37,506 nucleotides of DNA from Desulfotignum sp. (lineage in GTDB: Bacteria > Desulfobacterota > Desulfobacteria > Desulfobacterales > Desulfobacteraceae). Position 1 is the stretch's first letter, and the number at the start of each line of letters is the position of its first letter. A program made the translations under genes and the position numbers. The DNA is taken from the NCBI GenBank assembly GCA_011389835.1, contig JAABTO010000012.1, positions 1 to 37,506 of the forward strand, written 5' to 3'. Of this stretch, positions 33,529 to 37,506 are shown in pieces. The notes under the pieces are model-generated. The model was not told where the DNA came from, ran no database searches, and saw only the letters and a list, made by a program, of their open reading frames with translations.

Positions 33529-34479
33529 TCACCCGGCAACCGTCTGCCACAGGGACAGCCACAGCGGCATGGCCAGGATGCACACCAGGTACTGGAGCAG
33601 CATCATGCTGGCCACGGACCGTTCATCCCCGCCATAGTTTCTCACCATGAGGATCAGGTTGGTGGCCGGCGGTGACGATGTCTGGAGAATGATCAGACTG
33701 CAGAACAAGGGCAGGGTATGATACAGACCCAGACCGTACATCACCGCAAAGGCGGCCCCGGGCACCAGGATGAATTTGACGCCGGTGACCCGGATCACAT
33801 CGGTTAAAGGCGGCATGTCTGTCAGGGAGATGCTGCCCAGGGTGGCGCCCAGGATAAAGACGGCCAGGGGCACTGTGGCCTGGCCCAGCAGATCCATGGC
33901 GGACAGCAGGGTGTCGGGCATGGCTGTGGCCGTGCCGGATACCACCAGAAAAATGGCGGCAAGAGTGGCCACCAGGGGCGGGGTGACAAAATCCTGCCAC
34001 CGGATGGCCGCATTCCGGTCCCCGCTGACCAGCACCTTGCCCACACTCCACATGATGGGGGACTGGCCTAAGATCAGCAGAAAACAATACAGGGCCAGCC
34101 GGTCGAACTGGTCCGGAAACACCAGCTGGCCGATGGGCAGCACAATATACACCGCGTTCTGAAAACTGGCCATGGAGATGAACGCCCGTTTTTCCGGTCT
34201 GCGGCCGAAAAGCCCAAACGCCATGCCAAGCCCGGCCAGGGCAATCAAAACCCCGGACAGGGGCAGCAGCCACCATTGGGCAAATCCGGACGGATCAAAC
34301 TGGCTCACGGTCTTGACCACGATCAGACAGGGCAGAAAAACGTTCACGGTCACAGCGGACAGGGCCTGGATATGGGCCTGGGACACAATTTTTGTCCGCA
34401 CCAGGACCCCGGCGGCGGCTGAGATGAGGAACAGCTGGAAAACAGCGGAAAAAACCGTGGTAAACGTGGGGATGAACAT
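33529..34479 (-). CDS. AEC family transporter (second copy)
   Basis: A 316-residue carrier with about ten helices. Family features include FQLFLISAAAGVLVRTKIVSQ at the start, LSAVTVNVFLPCLIV, ASFQNAVYIVLPIGQLVFP in the first repeat, LGQATVPLAVFILGATLGSI, and ILQTSSPPATNLILMVRNYGGDE in the second repeat. It is distinct from the copy at 15865, which lacks the SSPPATN string. It lies 12 bases after the Mut7-C gene, suggesting co-transcription. The substrate is unknown. Confidence 0.88.
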   Translation of the reverse strand: MFIPTFTTVFSAVFQLFLISAAAGVLVRTKIVSQAHIQALSAVTVNVFLPCLIVVKTVSQFDPSGFAQWWLLPLSGVLIALAGLGMAFGLFGRRPEKRAFISMASFQNAVYIVLPIGQLVFPDQFDRLALYCFLLILGQSPIMWSVGKVLVSGDRNAAIRWQDFVTPPLVATLAAIFLVVSGTATAMPDTLLSAMDLLGQATVPLAVFILGATLGSISLTDMPPLTDVIRVTGVKFILVPGAAFAVMYGLGLYHTLPLFCSLIILQTSSPPATNLILMVRNYGGDERSVASMMLLQYLVCILAMPLWLSLWQTVAG

Positions 34480-34491
34480 AAGCCGGTGGTG

Positions 34492-35241
34492 TCACTCCTT
34501 TCCGGAAAACAGGCCAAGAGATGTGAATGTTTCTATCATGGCATCGTAATGGGACCCTTTCCAGAAAATGTTCAGACATTGAGGGCATTGGAAAAAGTCG
34601 AAAAAATATTTTTTTGTCTTGGGTTCCAGCAGGTGAAGAATATCGGTTTTGGCCACCTTTACCAGGGGCTGGTTGCACCGGGTGCAGCGGGAAAAAAACG
34701 CGGTCCGGTCATGCAGCCCGAAAAAGTCGACCACCTCCTGAACCTGATCATAGGGAAGGTTGGACCGGATTCGTCTGGCAAACACAATTTTTTTGCGTTT
34801 CAGCAGGAGGGTGTCCCGGGTCAACACGATGCGGGATTCCGATTCGGACAGATCCGCAATCTGTTCATCGGTAAACGATGAGGAACAGGCCACGTCAAAT
34901 CCCAGCAGAATGAGCAGGCGTCCCAGTTTGAGCACATTCACGTCGGCGATGAACCGGATCCGGCCCAGTGGTTCCGGCCGCAGCAAAGACGGGGAGCGCA
35001 CATCAAACGGCGGATCGATCCCATGAACGGTCATGTTCCCGGGCGTGTGCGGAATAAAGGAAAAATCGATGTTCTGTCCGTTGAACCGGATCCCGCCCAC
35101 CTCGGTATGGGGAACCCCCATCGATTCGATGATATCCTTGACCGACGCGCTGCGGATCAACGCATAGTCCAGTTCATTTCCTTTATGGCGGTCCGCCAGG
35201 AAAAAATCCAGCGCCGGATCAAATGTCACCGAAATATTCAC
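34492..35241 (-). CDS. Mut7-C RNase-domain protein with ubiquitin-like N-terminus
   Basis: A 249-residue cytoplasmic protein. Residues 1-85 (FDPALDFFLADRHKGNELDYALIRSASVKDIIESMGVPHTEVGGIRFNGQ) form the ubiquitin-like domain often fused to Mut7-C. Residues about 95-240 are the PIN-like Mut7-C domain: RIRFIADVNVLKLGRLLILLGFDVACSSSFTDEQIADLSESESRIVLTRDTLLLKRK holds its acidic residues. A zinc ribbon follows with CTRCNQPL and CPQCLNIFWKGSHY. It is presumed to be an RNase, but the target is unknown. It is divergent from the GGDEF gene. Confidence 0.9.
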   Translation of the reverse strand: MNISVTFDPALDFFLADRHKGNELDYALIRSASVKDIIESMGVPHTEVGGIRFNGQNIDFSFIPHTPGNMTVHGIDPPFDVRSPSLLRPEPLGRIRFIADVNVLKLGRLLILLGFDVACSSSFTDEQIADLSESESRIVLTRDTLLLKRKKIVFARRIRSNLPYDQVQEVVDFFGLHDRTAFFSRCTRCNQPLVKVAKTDILHLLEPKTKKYFFDFFQCPQCLNIFWKGSHYDAMIETFTSLGLFSGKE

Positions 35242-35360
35242 GAAGTACTTGTACTATGCCGGCACAAAATTGCAAATGGTTTTTTACCTGAATTTATGAA
35301 CCCTTGATGGTTCAGATTTCCTGAATTTTGAAGCGGTCCTTGTCTTTTTGGATTGGCTTG

Positions 35361-35366
35361 TATAAT
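35361..35366 (+). promoter_or_regulatory. Possible -10 element of the diguanylate cyclase gene
   Basis: A perfect TATAAT lies 55 bases before the ATG at 35421. No good -35 hexamer is seen. The 35242-35420 gap also has a 6-bp hairpin at 35297-35314 and little else. Confidence 0.4.
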
Positions 35367-35420
35367 GTATTTATGATCCAAAAACCCATAACATATTTTG
35401 AATCAGGCAAGTGATTGAAA

Positions 35421-37088
35421 ATGAAAACCGTTTCAGCTGAAAAATACCATGTTTTGTTTGAACAATCGCAAGATGCCAATTTGATAATTGAAAATACGGA
35501 GATCACAGCCTGTAATCAGGCAGCCATTGAAATGTTCGGCTATAAAAGTAAAACCGCACTTATTAAAGTTCATCCATCGAATTTATCCCCGGCCCATCAG
35601 CCGGATGGTCAGGATTCCTTTGCAAAAGCAGAAAAAATGATGGGGCTTGCTCTGAAAAACGGCAGTACCAGATTTGAGTGGTATCACAAAAAGGCAAATG
35701 GGGAAATTTTTCCTGCAGAGGTTCTTTTAACGGCAATTTCTCACAAGGAAGGTAATCGGTCGATTCATGTTGTTCTACATGATATAACCGCCCGTAAGCA
35801 GCTCGAAAAAGCCAGGCAGAAAGAGAAAGAGATGCTTTCAATTATTCTTGAAAGTACGCCTCACGGTATCACATTGATCGATAATCAGGACAATTATCTT
35901 TATGTAAATCCTTATTTCACGGAAATCACGGGATATACGATCAAAGATATACCCACCAAAGAGGAATGGTTTAAAAAAGCGTATCCTGATAAGAATTATC
36001 GACAAAAGGTACTTAACGCATGGCGTAATGACAGGGGGCATAAAGGCCTGGAAAAAAATCGTGAGTTTAAAATCAGGAGTAAAGACGGCCGGTCAAAATA
36101 TATTGAGTTCAGAACAGCTTTTTTAAAGGATCAGAAAATTTCCGTTCTTACGGATATTACAAAAAACAAAAAAATGTGGGAAGAACTCAAAGAGAGTAGA
36201 AAAAGATTAAAAAGCATCCTTTCTGTGACTCCCAATCCAATCGTGATTTACGGCCGTCAGGGCAAGCCTGACTATGTGAACCCGGCCTTTGTGAACATGT
36301 TTGGCTGGACCCTGGATGAACTTAAAGGAAAACGCATCCCGTTTGTGCCGGAAGACCAGCAGAAAATCACTTCTGAAAGATTAAAAGAGTTACTGGATTC
36401 AGGGGGGAAAGTACAATTCGAAACAAAAAGGCTTACAAAACACGGCAGATGTATAGATGTTATTGTAAGCACATCCTGTATAAAAGATTTAAAAGGGAAA
36501 ATATCAAACCTTGTCGTAATTTTAACAGACATCACAGATCAGAAAATTGTCAAACAACAACTAAAAACATTGAATCGGAAACTGGAACATGAGGCGACAC
36601 ACGATTCTTTAACCGGGGCCCCGAACCGGCGCGCAATCATGGAGAAGCTGGATAGTGAACTGAGCCGCGCCAAAAGAATGGGTTCCGGGTTAAGCATTGG
36701 GCTGTGTGATATTGATCATTTCAAGTATGTCAATGACAAGTACGGTCATCAGGTGGGTGATGATGTTCTGTGCTGTTTTGTGAAAACTGTAAAAACCATT
36801 CTCAGACCCTATGATCATGTGGGAAGATACGGAGGGGAAGAATTTTTACTGATTGTGCCCGAATCTGCTGAATCGGTTAAAGAAGTTGTTTTTGAACGTA
36901 TAAGAAGTAAAATAGCCAATGGCAAAATGCTCACAAGATCCGGGGATGTAAATATCACGATTAGTATCGGCATTGCAGATGCAGATTTAAACAAAAATGA
37001 TACTGTCGATTCACTGATCGCAGCTGCTGATCTGGCTTTGTACAAGGCTAAAAACAGTGGGCGTAATCAGCTGGCTTTTTCACCTTAG
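35421..37088 (+). CDS. PAS-PAS-PAS-GGDEF diguanylate cyclase
   Basis: Makes cyclic di-GMP from two GTP. The 555-residue soluble protein (ATG 35421; the track's TTG two codons earlier is less likely) has three PAS domains (about 5-130, 135-250, 260-380): VLFEQSQDANLIIENTEITACNQAAIEMFG, ILESTPHGITLIDNQDNYLYVNPYFTEITGY and ILSVTPNPIVIYGRQGKPDYVNPAFVNMFGWT. The C-terminal GGDEF domain has HDSLTGAPNRRAIMEKL, FKYVNDKYGHQVGDD and GRYGGEEFLLIVP. The RxxD inhibitory site (RPYD) sits five residues before GGEEF, so product feedback is likely. The gene is visibly richer in A and T than its neighbours. Confidence 0.93.
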   Translation: MKTVSAEKYHVLFEQSQDANLIIENTEITACNQAAIEMFGYKSKTALIKVHPSNLSPAHQPDGQDSFAKAEKMMGLALKNGSTRFEWYHKKANGEIFPAEVLLTAISHKEGNRSIHVVLHDITARKQLEKARQKEKEMLSIILESTPHGITLIDNQDNYLYVNPYFTEITGYTIKDIPTKEEWFKKAYPDKNYRQKVLNAWRNDRGHKGLEKNREFKIRSKDGRSKYIEFRTAFLKDQKISVLTDITKNKKMWEELKESRKRLKSILSVTPNPIVIYGRQGKPDYVNPAFVNMFGWTLDELKGKRIPFVPEDQQKITSERLKELLDSGGKVQFETKRLTKHGRCIDVIVSTSCIKDLKGKISNLVVILTDITDQKIVKQQLKTLNRKLEHEATHDSLTGAPNRRAIMEKLDSELSRAKRMGSGLSIGLCDIDHFKYVNDKYGHQVGDDVLCCFVKTVKTILRPYDHVGRYGGEEFLLIVPESAESVKEVVFERIRSKIANGKMLTRSGDVNITISIGIADADLNKNDTVDSLIAAADLALYKAKNSGRNQLAFSP

Positions 37089-37125
37089 ATGACAGCGATT
37101 GTTGACGAAGGGCATCAAGCTGTCG

Positions 37126-37160
37126 ATGGTCATTTGAAATTGAGCCACTAGTGGAATGAA
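37126..37160. other. Stretch resembling an IS21-type element end
   Basis: GGTCATTTGAAATTGAGCCACT followed by the palindrome CCACTAGTGG resembles, from memory, the terminal repeats of some IS21-family elements. There is no transposase gene and only one copy, so it would be a leftover. Confidence 0.25.
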
Positions 37161-37183
37161 CATTAGGGATAAACAAAAGATCT

Positions 37184-37506
37184 CTAATGTGCCCCTCCCG
37201 CATTGATCAGAAAAATCGCCACGCAGGCCATGGCCAGGAACAGGTAGTTGGCCGGCCGAAGCGTTTCTTTCCAGAAAACCATGCTGATCAGGGTGGTGAC
37301 GGCGATCACGCCCAGTCCCAGGGTGGGGTAGGCGATGGCGCCGGGCAGGTGGGACAGGGCCCGGATCCAGAACCAGGTGGCCAGGACATTGGTGGTGCCT
37401 AGGGCCGTGCCCCAGAACAGACAGGCCCGGCCGGGAGGTGTCAAGCCTTTGAGCCGGGGCAGGGTGAACACCAGGGCGGTGCCGAAAATGGTGGCCATGA
37501 ATGCTT
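37184..37506 (-). CDS. EamA/DMT family transporter, C-terminal part (5' end outside window)
   Basis: The last ~107 residues of a drug/metabolite-type carrier; the frame is open to the right edge, so the true start lies outside. Four helices are visible: MATIFGTALVFTL, FWGTALGTTNVLATWFWIRAL, IAYPTLGLGVIAVTTLISMVFWKETL and ANYLFLAMACVAIFLINAGGAH. The 'VFWKE' string before the last helix is a usual EamA end. The substrate cannot be read. A weak inverted repeat (ACATTAGGGA/TCTCTAATGT, 37160-37190) overlaps the stop. Confidence 0.75.
   Translation of the reverse strand, partial: AFMATIFGTALVFTLPRLKGLTPPGRACLFWGTALGTTNVLATWFWIRALSHLPGAIAYPTLGLGVIAVTTLISMVFWKETLRPANYLFLAMACVAIFLINAGGAH

Overview
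The window looks like chromosomal DNA of an anaerobic, probably sulfate-reducing bacterium of the Desulfobacterales. This is inferred from gene content, with no database search. The supporting genes are a formate dehydrogenase accessory gene (fdhD), a Na+-translocating NADH:quinone reductase (nqrABCDEF), a monofunctional carbon monoxide dehydrogenase (cooS), a class 1B dihydroorotate dehydrogenase, a large PAS/histidine-kinase and sigma-54 apparatus, and a candidate selenocysteine codon. No rRNA, tRNA, CRISPR array or intact insertion sequence was recognised.

Left part (1-13.1 kb, all minus strand): fdhD runs off the left edge, followed by a small Cys-rich gene with its own promoter. A long leftward gene train then reads, in transcription order, nqrA-B-C-D-E-F, pyrD, pyrK, pyrE, ykgJ-like, an NlpC/P60 lipoprotein and rtcB. 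The nqr and pyr genes overlap or nearly touch, so respiration and pyrimidine synthesis appear co-transcribed. NqrA has two Cys4 motifs like RnfC.

Middle (13.3-21.5 kb): a conserved small protein, a cyclophilin, an M24 peptidase coupled to an AEC transporter, a TetR regulator with a near-consensus promoter, cooS, and a leftward trio upstream of cooS (metallo-beta-lactamase fold protein, winged-helix-like protein, NifX/NifB-type FeMo-co domain protein).

21.6-30.5 kb is the most unusual block. A leftward operon encodes a 54-residue basic protein missing from the ORF track, an S-adenosylmethionine-decarboxylase-like protein, a GNAT/FemAB-like transferase, an ATP-grasp ligase and a fold-type III PLP decarboxylase, with stop/start junctions that abut or overlap. 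A sigma-54 -24/-12 promoter lies upstream of the small gene. Divergently transcribed are a sigma-54 activator with a pseudo-receiver domain, a membrane-anchored solute-binding protein and a hybrid histidine kinase. The intergenic region carries repeated CGGTATT elements. I read this as a regulated pathway for an amine- or amide-type metabolite; the product is unknown.

30.5-37.5 kb: a leftward series holds a Mut7-C RNase-like protein, an AEC transporter, an MgtC/DUF4010 membrane protein, a two-gene YeeE/YedE sulfur transporter and a PsiE protein. In the first YeeE gene the conserved GG-Cys-xSGHGLSG cysteine codon is TGA, the frame stays open for 36 more residues, and a hairpin follows the TGA. 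It is a candidate selenoprotein that standard ORF calling splits. The window ends with an AT-richer PAS-GGDEF diguanylate cyclase, a short stretch resembling an insertion-sequence end, and a partial EamA transporter.
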